Of a stretch of DNA of 64,000 nucleotides, positions 22,581 to 32,578 are shown piece after piece. The stretch covers positions 7,818,501 through 7,882,500 of the forward strand of contig NC_083387.1 in the NCBI RefSeq assembly GCF_031755915.1. The letters are read 5' to 3'. Position numbers and translations under genes: made by a program. The stretch comes from Ziziphus jujuba. Lineage: Eukaryota; Streptophyta; Magnoliopsida; Rosales; Rhamnaceae. Every line of letters begins with the position of its first letter. Positions within the stretch are counted from its first letter, which is position 1. A model generated the notes under the pieces. That model was not told where the DNA came from. It ran no database searches and saw only the letters and a list, made by a program, of their open reading frames with translations.

Positions 22581-25509
22581 GTAACACCCCGTCCCAAATC
22601 GCACCGGAATCTGTGCACGTTGACCGAGGTTGACCGTTGACTGAAGGGGTCAAAAGTTGACTTTTTGCTCCAGTTGGAATTTTGAGTTGACCAGGATACC
22701 GTGGCGAAGTGCACGATGCCCTGAGTTCGTAGACTAGTAGCACATTGAAAACGGAGCTACGGTTTGAAAGTTATGGGCAAAACAAGTTGCGATCCAAACT
22801 GTCCAAGGGGTGCCGGGGTTGACTTTTTATTTATGGGGAAATGAGCTTTGACTCATGCATGGTTGTGAAGTACTCGTTGATACGAGTTCACAGACTAGCG
22901 GCACGCTCAAAACGGACATCCGGTTAAAAAGTTATGGACGTTTGAAGTTTACCGGATACCGTAATATTTTAATATTTTTGAGTCGGTGAACAGTGAAATG
23001 TCACGTGTCAGCTTCTGATTGGTCCACGTGGCATGAACAATATCACACAGGGGTTTTTATTTGATAAAAATCTCGGGGAAGAGAGAGAGGAGAGAGAAAG
23101 AGAGAGAGAGTCCGCCGGCCACCGGAGATTTTCAAACTTTTCCGGCCGATCTACAATACACGCGCCGGCCAGCAAGGTTGCCCTCCTCATTTCCGGCAAA
23201 ACCTCCAAATTTCACGGTGAACGGCCGCTGGACGCGCCCGGATCGGACGTCCGAAGATCAGCGGCCAGTTTTTCCCTCCACTGCCGGCCACCGCAGATCG
23301 AGCCACTTCTGGCCATTTTCCGACCACACGCGCCGTACACCCTTGATCCTCTCCTCAAGTCCGACCGACCCACCAAGTTTCACGGCCATCAGACCACCGA
23401 CGCACCGGGATCGGAGCGTTTTCTGGCGAGGGGCCGGAAATCTTCAAACGGTGATTTCTCTGCCGTCCAGCCTCCGTTTTGCTCACCGCCGGTCCCGTTG
23501 GATTGCTCTCCTCACGATCTACAAGTCTACAAAAAATCACGACCAACGGCCACCGCACACGCCGCCGCCGGTGACGGTTGCAGGTGACCGCGGCGGCTCG
23601 CCTGAAAGTACTGTTCCGGCTAGTACCCAAATTTCCGGCCAGCTCCAGTCAACTGTGTTCGACCTCCTGAACCTGAATCCGGCATCCGTTTCCACCAATT
23701 AGGGACGATTTGAGAGAATTGCGGAGCCGAAACCCGAAAAGCTTTCCGGTGAGATTCCGACCCCGTCGGGTCCAATCACCGGAAAGTAAGACCGAATCCG
23801 TGATCCTCATTACGCGAGCTTCGATTCCGTATATAACTCATAACCTTTAGATATCGTTTGGTGTTCGCTCCCCGGGTACCCATTTGGGAATTACCCGAAT
23901 AAAATATTAATATTTTTGGTTGGTACATTGTGGTTGTGTAGGTGCGCGTACGAGTGGTGGAGTTGATCCCGAGGAGGATCTTAGTTGATTTATGCGCTTA
24001 AGGTGAGTGACCCACCTTCAAAAATTATTTTGGGCAATTAATTATATTTAATTGGTATTTAAATTGATATTTAAATTATGCTCATGTGGTGTGATTTAAT
24101 TATGGGTTATTGTGGTTTAATCTATTTATTATGCATGAGCAAGGTATGTTTCGGTATTAATTGTACGTGGTTTTAAGTAATATTTTTCGGGCATAATTGG
24201 GTTAAATATTTTACAAAAATATTTGTTTAAATTTATAAATTATGCCCACGGTATTTTTATGGTTGCATCTTGTACTTCGAGAAATTTGTGGTTTGTTGGT
24301 TATCAATGTTTCGTACCGGGTTGTTAAATAAAAACAAATTAGTGGGATGGTAAGTGTGAGAATTTAATATATTTCCCACGGTGATTTTGGAAAAAACGGT
24401 ACGGTTGGTTAATAATGTTTATTTTTAGACGCACTCATACAGTATTGGTGTTTTGGTGTATGGTGTATGGACACGTGGTAGCGCGCGGTTATTATGTGGT
24501 TTAGCGCGTGGTTATTACTTCACCCGTGAGTTGCCATTGGACCGTGGGCAGGCAAGGTTATTGTTGTGCATAGCCGCCCCCCTCCTTGGCCGGGTGATGG
24601 TTTTAGCAGCGATACTGTCGGGACGCCGAAGTGACCGTTGCAGGTTTCTCTCTTTAACCCCCCGCCAGTCGGTGCTCGGGACGCTGGGTATCGGAGGGCA
24701 TCACCGGTATATGGTGTGGTGCGGGTGTAAATTGCAAATAATGTTTTATACCCCAAAGGTGTTCAAAATTATTTACTATAATTTATTACATTTTAATTAT
24801 ATATTGGGGTATGTATTTATTTAAATGGTTTAATCCTTTGGTTTTCGGGAGGTATGTACACTGGGTTTTGTGAAAAGGTTTTAAAAAGGGAACATTTCAA
24901 ACGAAGCGATTGGTGAGAGTTTTGAGGGAAATTATTATTTTCCAACAGTTATTATTATTTATTTATTAATTGTTGGTATTTGTTCTATTCCTTAATTGCT
25001 ATTAATATTATTTTATTATCACTAAAGGTGTTCAGTAGTTAGGGCCACTCACTGAGATGATTAGCATCTCACACTCTTAAATTCCGTTCCCTTAGGTGCA
25101 AGTGGTGGTAGACGTTCTTCCGGAGCGAACCAAGTTTTCCGCTGCTGTTGTGTTTCGAGAAATACTTCTATACTCTTTCATTTCAGTGTATCATTTATTT
25201 CATCCTGGTTGTATTTCTGTTAATTAGCACTTCTTAAAGCTCTGTATACTATTGGGATATTTATGTTTTATTTATGCACTGGACTGTTGTTGTTTTTTGA
25301 GAAGTGCTGAAATTTGTGGAACAATTTGTAGTTTGTGGGAGGAATAAGGGGATATTTTTAGAAGTGTGTTTTCAGTGCAGGTAATTTGTGGTAAGTAAAT
25401 TCCTTAGGGGAGGCTCTGCCGGATTTTCCATTGGAGGGTCCGGTAGGGTTTCCCTGGGATCAGGGCTTGTTTAGGGTTCCGGGGAAGGAATTCTGGACGG
25501 GTCCTGACA
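22581..25509. mobile_element. Probable solo LTR (about 2.93 kb) of a second LTR retrotransposon
   Basis: The insert runs from (T)GTAACACCCCGTCCC at 22580/22581 to GGGTCCTGACA at 25509. It is flanked by TTTCT on both sides (22576-22580 and 25510-25514), and removing it joins the resistance gene through VESQVYGREK. No gag-pol coding, primer site or internal LTR pair is visible, so a solo LTR left by recombination is the best reading; a non-autonomous large element is the alternative. A GC-rich stretch at about 23100-23780 contains internally repeated segments (AATTTCACGGTGAACGG and AGTTTCACGGCCATCAG) and random open frames. Long LTRs of this kind are typical of Tekay/Del-type gypsy elements, which is an inference. 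Confidence 0.75.
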
Positions 25510-25995
25510 TTTCTCCCTCCCATAAACTTGAGATTCAACAATAAAAGAGCTAGCTTCCCTTGTAATTATATGGGACATTTCACGACAAAGTAGATTAAAT
25601 TTGGACTTCTGGTCGTTTCTAACTTACATAGCATCTCTTTTGCTTGATCTGCATGGTGTGTGCCATGAAGTTCAAGTTTGATACCTGATACTTGCTCTCC
25701 ATAATCCACAAGGGCACCATCCATGGTAATATCGTCAAGCAGGTCTTCAGCATCACAAACCACACGTTGGAGCTTTGATAGCAAAGTTTCTCATATGTCC
25801 ATCGATCACTTGCTTCTCTTCTGCATCTTGAAGAATGGATTGAACATAGATTAAGGTGCGCTGAAACTTTTCAAAGTTGTTAGTGAGGTTCCACATATTA
25901 CCAAGCCTTTTTGGAAGAGGAGAAGCCAATCTGTCAAAGATCAACTGTGAAACTGGGGATACAACAAGCTCTCCCGTTCTTCTTCCTTTTTCTTT
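25510..25995 (-). pseudogene. NB-LRR resistance pseudogene, segment 1: N-terminal coiled-coil (Rx-type) domain
   Basis: The minus strand encodes an Rx N-terminal-like helix region: QLIFDRLASPLPKRLGNMWN, FQRTLIYVQSILQDAEEKQV, then after a frame change near 25785 LSKLQRVVCDAEDLLDD, the EDVID-like region of CNL proteins. Another frame change follows near 25650. The part next to the second insertion reads NLLCREMSHIITREASSF and VESQVYGREK, the usual linker before NB-ARC. The expected start codon region is replaced by a long T-run (25990-26026), so the N-terminus is lost. Confidence 0.88.

Positions 25996-26026
<31 letters not shown>
25990..26026. repeat. Poly-T tract
   Basis: Almost pure T run with two C interruptions. 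It creates an artificial lysine run in the minus-strand reading of the resistance gene and marks its damaged 5' end. Confidence 0.95.
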
Positions 26027-26352
26027 GTGGGAGCGACCAAACTCAAGGATTAGAGGATTCTGACTTTTGGTGAAATTTTAATGGTGAAGAAATAGGCACT
26101 TTGCCAACACATACAATGTTTTTTCAGTCAATAATGAAGGCTTGAAATGAACATGAAGATCAGCTTGCAAAATGTAAAAATTCTAAACAAAATAAATCAG
26201 GTAGCTGGTTAGTACTTACTTTTTCTCATATTTATTTATTCAAAAAAATACTAATTAACATATTTATCTGTCAATACGCTGCCGTTTTGCAGGAGAAGCG
26301 AATCGCCGTTCGTAATTAATCCTCTAAAACCACCTAAAAAACCTTTATCCTT

Positions 26353-27627
26353 ATGGCTTGGCGACTCCTCTTCTCCCGAACTACTCTGTTCAGACCATCC
26401 CAAACCTTAATCCTAACCTTGCAAACATTCAAAGCTCCTCTCCTAAACCCTAATCCTAACCCCAATGCCAGCCCCATTCCTTACGAGTATTGGCTTCCCT
26501 TCTTCGCTTCTCCATTCTCCACCTCATTTCTCATCACCAAAACCCCCAAGAAATTCAAAAAGAAGCACAAAAAGAAAGAGAGCCCCAGAACCAAGCTCGT
26601 CCAGTCCGATCCCAATCGAATTCTGCCATTGGAACGCATCGTCGAGCGCGACGCCTTCTTCCGGTTCCTCACCAAGTCCAAGGACTTCATCTCCAAGCAG
26701 CCCGAACACGTCATCCTTCTCGACGAAGCAGGAAAGCTCCACCGCGAGCTTGGATTCCCTCGCGGCCGCAAGATTGCCCGCTCCATCCAACGCCACCCTT
26801 TGATCTTCGAGACCTACCGCCACACCGATGGCAAAATGTGGTTCGGCTTCACGGATTTCATGGAGGAATTGCTTGAAGAGGAGCGAGCTATAATGGACTC
26901 CATGGAATTGGATAGGGTCAACACGGTGCGCAAATTGCTCATGATGTCTTCTAAGAAGCGGATTCCGTTAAGCAAGGTTCATCATTGCCGGTTGTTATTT
27001 GGAATTCCCGATGATTTCAGGGACCGGGTTGCAAAATACCCAAATTGGTTTCGGGTTGTGGTTGATGGTGATGGCAGGAGGGTGCTTGAATTGGTGGATT
27101 GGGATCCGAATCTTGCTGTTAGTTCTCTTGAGAGGGAGTTCATGGTTGATGAGGAAAAGGCCAAGAGGGCTTTCAAATTTTCAGTGAAACATGGTAAGGA
27201 TTTGGATTTGGATGAAGACGAGACGAGGAAACTGAACCTGTTGAACACGCTTCCGTTGGTTTCGCCATATTCGGACGGATCAAAGTTGGATCTTTGGACA
27301 TTGGAAGCAGAGAAATACAGGGTGGGAGTGCTACATGAGTTCCTGAGCTTGACATTGGAGAAGAGGGCTTCTATACACCACATTGTGGAGTTCAAGGAGG
27401 AGTTTAGTCTGACCAAGCATACGTACCAGATGCTGTTGAAGCAGCCGAGAACCTTTTATCTGGCAGGGACAGAGATGAACTGGGTTGTATTCTTGAAAGA
27501 AGCATATGATGAAAATGGCTTATTGATAAACAAGGACCCCCAGGTGGTTTTTAATGAGAAATTGTATAAGTTTGCTGAAATGCCGGAAATGGAAACTGGT
27601 TCTCTAGTAACTGGGGGCAGCAAATAA
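26353..27627 (+). CDS. PORR-domain protein, probable mitochondrial RNA-splicing factor
   Basis: A single 424-codon exon. Residues 1 to about 60 are rich in Arg, Ser, Leu and Pro with few acids, fitting an organelle transit peptide; a basic patch KKFKKKHKKK follows. The rest matches the plant organelle RNA recognition (PORR, DUF860) family, for example RDAFFRFLTKSKDFISKQPE, ELGFPRGRKIARSIQRHP and LPLSKVHHCRLLFGIPDDF-like text in the middle and KEEFSLTKHTYQMLLKQPRT near the C-terminus. WTF1-like family members bind organellar group II introns and help splice them; most are mitochondrial. The first ATG is chosen because it opens the presequence. No intron or break is seen. Part of its 3' end is duplicated at 30686. 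Confidence 0.9.
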   Translation: MAWRLLFSRTTLFRPSQTLILTLQTFKAPLLNPNPNPNASPIPYEYWLPFFASPFSTSFLITKTPKKFKKKHKKKESPRTKLVQSDPNRILPLERIVERDAFFRFLTKSKDFISKQPEHVILLDEAGKLHRELGFPRGRKIARSIQRHPLIFETYRHTDGKMWFGFTDFMEELLEEERAIMDSMELDRVNTVRKLLMMSSKKRIPLSKVHHCRLLFGIPDDFRDRVAKYPNWFRVVVDGDGRRVLELVDWDPNLAVSSLEREFMVDEEKAKRAFKFSVKHGKDLDLDEDETRKLNLLNTLPLVSPYSDGSKLDLWTLEAEKYRVGVLHEFLSLTLEKRASIHHIVEFKEEFSLTKHTYQMLLKQPRTFYLAGTEMNWVVFLKEAYDENGLLINKDPQVVFNEKLYKFAEMPEMETGSLVTGGSK

Positions 27628-28390
27628 TTGATGCTTGAACCTTTCTTGTGGAGTAACGGTTTGGATCACTAAAGCCAGAATATATAGAAATTGCTTCTGT
27701 ACATGGTCGCCAAATATATAGTAGATTGCAGGGTTCCATTCCATTTATTAACCTTTCTTGTTGAGGGGTTTAATTTGTTTACCATTTAGAATCTTCTGAT
27801 TTTTACATCTCAATGTCAGGGGAAATTTTTGTACGAATTATAATGCTTCCAGATATTATGTTACTAAAAAAGGCTGGTAATATAGAATCTTCCATGCTGT
27901 ATGTTACATATAAATTTGATTATTATAATGAATGCTATGCATGCTGATCAATATAAATATGTTTTACTGTACAAAGTTTGATTGATATATAAAAGTATCT
28001 ATATCAGTTATGAAGAGATACCACGGTCAAGCAGATAAAGAATCCAACTTAAACATGAAGAAGTCTTGAACAAAACATAACATTGTTAAAAATCAGCTCC
28101 AAAAACAAAGAGGTTGCCGACATCAAAATGGTCACAATTCTTCAGTACACGGTTTTGTTAAGAATGATTTAAAAAATGGAATGAAATGCTGCAATATCGA
28201 TAAACGAGGAAGTTTTGTACAGAGCTGATCAAATTATCTCCTTTACGGACAAAGGATGAATTCAAAAAATAAATAAATAAATAAATAATCAAATAAAACA
28301 GTGCAACAAATGTTTATGTTACATTGCTGAATAATGGAAAAACTGTTTATGTTAATAATTATAACTATAATTTTGTTATGAACCTCCTAT
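27430..28390 (+). repeat. Source copy of a segmental duplication (PORR 3' end plus downstream flank)
   Basis: This segment is colinear with about 30686-32415. Anchors are the coding end (TGGCAGGGACAGAGATGA), the 3' UTR (ATTTAGAATCTTCTGATTT), GTACAGAGCT.ATCAAATTAT and TGAATAAT near the right end. Confidence 0.85.
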
Positions 28391-29097
28391 GAGGATCACA
28401 TAATTTTGCTGTTGCATCCCGAACTATATCCAAACGTGATTCAATATCCTCATAGAGAAATCATTTGTTTGGTTTACTTTCCAGTCATATCCAACTTGCT
28501 AAAATTATCGGTACTCCTTAAATTCTACTTAAATAAGATTTACAAAGTGTTGTAATAAAAACTAGTTTTTTGCTGTAGTGAATGAAAATAGGAAAGTGTG
28601 CTTAATCCGAACTCAAAACAAGCAAGAATAATTAATATCTTGCCTAATTTAATGACTATCTCTCTTGCTAGTTACTGAAAGGTAGGCTAGATGATAAACC
28701 AGAATCAGTGTCATATACACTAGAATTACAGAAAGCTCTTCATTTTCTTTCTCATAATTAATTACATCATATGAAAAAAAAAAAAAAATTAATTGCAGTA
28801 AATTAAACAGGAGGTCCAATACAATATTAGTAATTAAAGCATAAAAGCATACAATTTACTAACTAATAAAAATAAAATAAAATTGACCTAACAACAAAGA
28901 AGTAGAACTAATAAATAAAAATTTTATTTTATTTTATTTATTTAAATAAATAAATAAAATAAAATAAAAATCAGCCAAAAAAAAAGAACTAATAAATAAA
29001 ATTAAAAGAATTTTTTTATAGGTGTCTTGGGCTTCAGACTGGAGGGTCAACGTCAACCAAAAAGTCAACCAGTGATAGAGGGCTCCAAAATGTTGGT
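28391..29097. other. Intergenic AT-rich sequence with an A/T palindrome
   Basis: No gene is seen. Around 28915-28970, TTTTATTTTATTTATTT meets its reverse complement centred at TTTAAA (28941-28946), forming an imperfect AT-only inverted repeat able to fold back. Confidence 0.6.
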
Positions 29098-29616
29098 TTA
29101 GTTAAGCTTTTCATTTTCGTTGATCTTGTCGAGCATGATTTTAGCCCCGAGCATACAACCACCAGCAAGAGCCACGTAAGCCGCAGGGCGGGGATCACAA
29201 GTGCTAGTGAGGAGGAACATGGTTGCCGGGACGATCGGAATGGCTTCCGAGAAGACTATCAAAAGCATTAAAGAAGCCAACAAATGCGGCGCAGAGCACT
29301 AATTATATGTCTCTGATGAGCCGAGACGGCTTGGGATGTCTGATGAGCCGCGCACAAGTGCGGCTCTTGACGAATTGCCGACCAATGGAGTAGTTGCCAT
29401 ATTATGTCTCTCCGAAATGAAATTTTCTAAGGGTTTTGGAGGAGGGAGATCCATCTTATCAACCATATATATATATATATATATATCTCTTGGTTTTCGA
29501 TGTGTGGAAAACAAGAAAGACATATACTCCATGATCTCCTTAAATTTCTTATATTTATATTTCAATGCAATACACTTTAATATTATAGTATTATATAAGT
29601 TTTTGGAAAAACCCAT
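29098..29616 (-). pseudogene. Small hypothetical membrane-protein-like ORF, broken by a stop or containing an intron
   Basis: On the minus strand one frame runs through MVDKMDLPPPKPLENF and ALVRGSSDIPSRLGSSE, meets TAG/TAA-type stop near 29299, and continues in the same frame through LLASLMLLIVFSEAIPIV and ATMFLLTSTCDPRPAAYVAL to GAKIMLDKINENEKLN. The second half has a hydrophobic stretch that could span a membrane. I do not recognise the family. Either the stop is a true disabling change or a short intron ends at the AG beside it. Base composition is less AT-rich than its flanks, which supports former coding use. Confidence 0.4.
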
Positions 29617-30210
29617 CAGGAATGATGCTTGCGACGTTGACTCGTCAGCTACATGCTATTATTATATTGCTGATTTGCTGTAAATATTTGGTGAGTGTTT
29701 GTGGGCTTTTATCTGTGTTTGATTTTTGGTTCTGAAACTTTGTGATGATGTGAGTCTTAATTACAAGTTTAAAGCATTTTTACTGAACATGAATTGGTTG
29801 TTGTATGGTGTTGCGGCTCCACATTTGACAGTGTTCGTCCTGAAGTTATCCGGTGGGGGCTAAATCTGTTCGAACATGCATGTTGCCGTAGAGAAACAAA
29901 GAGTGGGAATGTTGCATATAAGTTTCTAGAAAGGCTTCTACAGACCACATTGTGGAGTTCAGAATCAGAAGAGCTTAGCGCCACGGGCGGGCTTAAACTT
30001 GCACGACTAAGATTGCTAAAGAAGTACAGGAAGTATACTTGTAAACCTTTTAGAAGTATTACAAATAAAGGACCAACTATATAAAGAGATTGGCACATAT
30101 CACAAGTATCTACAATATTGACACATATTACAACTATTTACAATATTTTAGATATGTATACTTATCATTTATCTAGCTAGTCTTCAGGTTATTCTAGATT
30201 AGTTTACAAG
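29617..30210. other. Unassigned sequence with a short ORF (29794-30084)
   Basis: A 96-codon plus-strand frame and a longer minus-strand frame overlap here; neither resembles a known family. TATATAAAGAG at about 30078-30088 looks like a TATA box and may belong to a transposon remnant. Function unknown. Confidence 0.3.
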
Positions 30211-30360
30211 AGCATGTGTATACAAGCTCGTAAAGAGGGACTTGGTCTTGCTCGTGAGGGTATTGAAATTATTCGTGAGGCTAGTAAATGAAGTCTTGAA
30301 CTAGCTTCTACTTATGAAGTATGGAAGGAGATTAAATTTGAATTTGAAGCAATGGATATT
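30211..30360 (+). pseudogene. rbcL: Plastid-derived rbcL 3'-end fragment (NUPT)
   Basis: The plus strand reads CIQARKEGLGLAREGIEIIR, EASK, stop, then ELASTYEVWKEIKFEFEAMD. This is the C-terminal end of the Rubisco large subunit (ACVQARN.GRDLAREG..., EVWKEIKFEFEAMD), with a Trp codon changed to TGA and several replacements. rbcL is a chloroplast gene, so this is a decayed piece of plastid DNA in the nucleus. Flanks do not continue into recognisable plastid sequence. It cannot be functional. Confidence 0.9.
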
Positions 30361-30685
30361 TACTGTTTATTCTCTTAATTATAATTGAAATTAAACTTGA
30401 TCCAGTAATTTAGTAAAAAAATTGAACTAAATATGAAGATTTTATCAATTTTTAATAGATATAAACCTATTTAGATATATAAAGTATTAAATATAATATA
30501 TAAGACTAAACAATTTAAACGTTTTTATTGTTGTGTTGGATCCATAATTAATCCTATAAAAAAATATTTTAGAAATGTTATATTTTATAATAGTCTAAAA
30601 ATTTTAAAGATCCTTTAAAATATTTTAGATTAGTTTTGAATTCTTATGAAAAATGTAGAAACTTCTAGCTAAGCTTCAAGAAAGC

Positions 30686-31135
30686 ATGCTCTTGAAGCAG
30701 CCTAGAACTTTTTATTTGGCAGGGACAGAGATGAGCTAGGTAGTGTTCTTGAAGTTGAAACATGCATATGATGAAAATGGGTTTTTTGATAAATATATAT
30801 AGGAGGTAGAGGACCTCCAGGTGGTTTTTAATGAGAAATGTATAAGTTTTTGATGAAATGCAGGAAGTGTCAGGTTCTTTTGTAACTGGGAGCAAATAAT
30901 TGATACATGAACATTTTTTCGCGGAGTAGCAGTCCGGAGGATCATGACTAAAGCCAGAGCATATAGCAATTATTTACTTCTGTACATCACTCCGTTAAAT
31001 ATGTAGATTTGCAGCGTTTCATTCCATTTGTTAACCCTTTTCTTTTTCTCTTTTTCGGTTGAGGTTAATTTGTATTACCATTTAGAATCTTCTGATTTCT
31101 CATATCTCAATACGAGGGGAGATTTTTGTAGAAAA
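30686..31135 (+). pseudogene. Degenerate duplicate of the PORR gene's 3' end
   Basis: Sequence from ATGCTCTTGAAGCAGCCTAG onward matches the last 190 coding bases and the 3' UTR of the PORR gene at 27430-27835. Frame is lost through a TAG after GACAGAGATGAGC, an insertion around 30790-30810 and other indels. The homology continues through non-coding flank to about 32415 with interruptions. Confidence 0.88.
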
Positions 31136-31144
31136 ATATAAATA

Positions 31145-31470
31145 CTATCTGAAAATATGAGCCTGTCTGGTTATTAGATTTTAAACAGTTTTTTATTTTA
31201 TAAAATAAAAAATTATTTTCAAAATAAAAAATTATTTATTTGACCATAATTTTCAAAAACAATTTTAAAAAATAAATTAAAAATAAAAAATAAAATTTAA
31301 AAAATATTAAAATGATATTTTCTGTTTTTTGTTTTTTAGTTTTAAGAACTGTTTTTAAATATTATTGGTCAAATACTATTATTTTGAAAAAATAAATAAA
31401 AATAATTTGTTTATTTTTTTAAATAATATTTTAAAAATAGAAAATACAAACAATGAGATAATTTGCAGGT
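31145..31470. mobile_element. Possible MITE-like AT-rich insertion
   Basis: This block interrupts the homology between the two PORR-flank copies. Its two ends are imperfect inverted repeats built around AAACAGTTTTTTATTTTATA on the left and TTTTTAAATAATATTTTAAA on the right, and AAGAACTGTTTTTAAA lies in the middle. No transposase is present. Exact ends and a target duplication could not be fixed. Confidence 0.35.
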
Positions 31471-32500
31471 AATATAATTTTAGATTTCTCTACAGTGCAA
31501 ATTACCTACAAATTTGATAACCATCACTCTGCACGATAATCGGTATAAATATGTTTTACCACTCGACGTATCCATACCATCTTCATCAGAAGTTAGAAAT
31601 ACTTACTACAACCAACCATACAAAATATAATCTATAGTTTCAACATAAAAGTTTTGAACAAAAGATCACATTTTACTTGGGATAAATGTAAAAATCAGCT
31701 CAAAAAAATAACAAAAAAATAAAAAAAGACATTGCCAACCTCAAAATGGTTACAATTCTTTAAATAATTGAAAATTTCAAAATATTCTAACTTATCATGT
31801 CGCATGCCAGAAAAGATTAAAAAAATGGATAAATCCTGCAATATAGATATCTGCGGAAGTTATGTACAGAGCTAATCAAATTATCTTCATGCCACAAGAT
31901 GCCATGGTCTGAATAAGCTGAAGAGTGAAAATGACTCTCTAATATAATTTTCTTTTTAACTCGGAAATGAAGAGTTTTTTACAGTGAAGGTGAGTGGAGT
32001 GCAAACCTATCCTTAAATTGCTATTGTTTTAAGAGAGAAAGAAAAGAAGAACAAGAATTTTATGATACCTTGTTTGGTAATGGTTGGGTTTTAGTTTTTG
32101 ATTTTTTTTTTAAAATAGTTTTTTTTTTTTTTCAGACAGTAGTTAATTAATTTAATAAAACACAAAAACATTTGAATAACCGAACTACACAAATTTATTT
32201 TTTTTTCCCACTTTTTTTCAATTTACTTATAAATGAGGGGCTATGACATAGCCTTTAAAGTTTGAACAAATAAAAGGACGTTGAATTTATCAATTTACTG
32301 TGAGCACTTGTATCATCTCCTTTAACTATGTCTAACAGTACAAGTAAATGTTTATATTACATTACTGAATAATAAAGAATTTATTTAGGTTAATAATTAT
32401 GATTATAATTTGTTCTTAGCATTATTTCCATTTTATCAAATATATATGTGTGTATATATATATATATATATAAATATATATGTAATCCATTTGAATAAAA
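31471..32500. other. Right part of the duplicated PORR flank, then the promoter side of the DHHA1-like gene
   Basis: 31500-32415 is colinear with 27900-28390 (for example GGTATAAATATGTTTTACC, GTACAGAGCTAATCAAATTA). A TA microsatellite lies at about 32441-32481. No gene is seen. Confidence 0.7.
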
Positions 32501-32578
32501 GCCAAGGTCCAAAGAGCCCAGTGCTACGCCACTCGCAGTCTCTACGCTGAAGAAGAAGAAGAAGAGGAGCAGCGTAAA

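Noticed and set aside
23033..23702. Two overlapping long plus-strand ORFs and a minus ORF in a GC-rich block
   Set aside because: They lie inside the probable solo LTR; GC-rich, stop-poor sequence gives chance open frames in several phases, and no domain is recognisable.
26465..27416. Several ORFs on both strands within the PORR gene
   Set aside because: All overlap the single-exon PORR frame, which alone matches a protein family.
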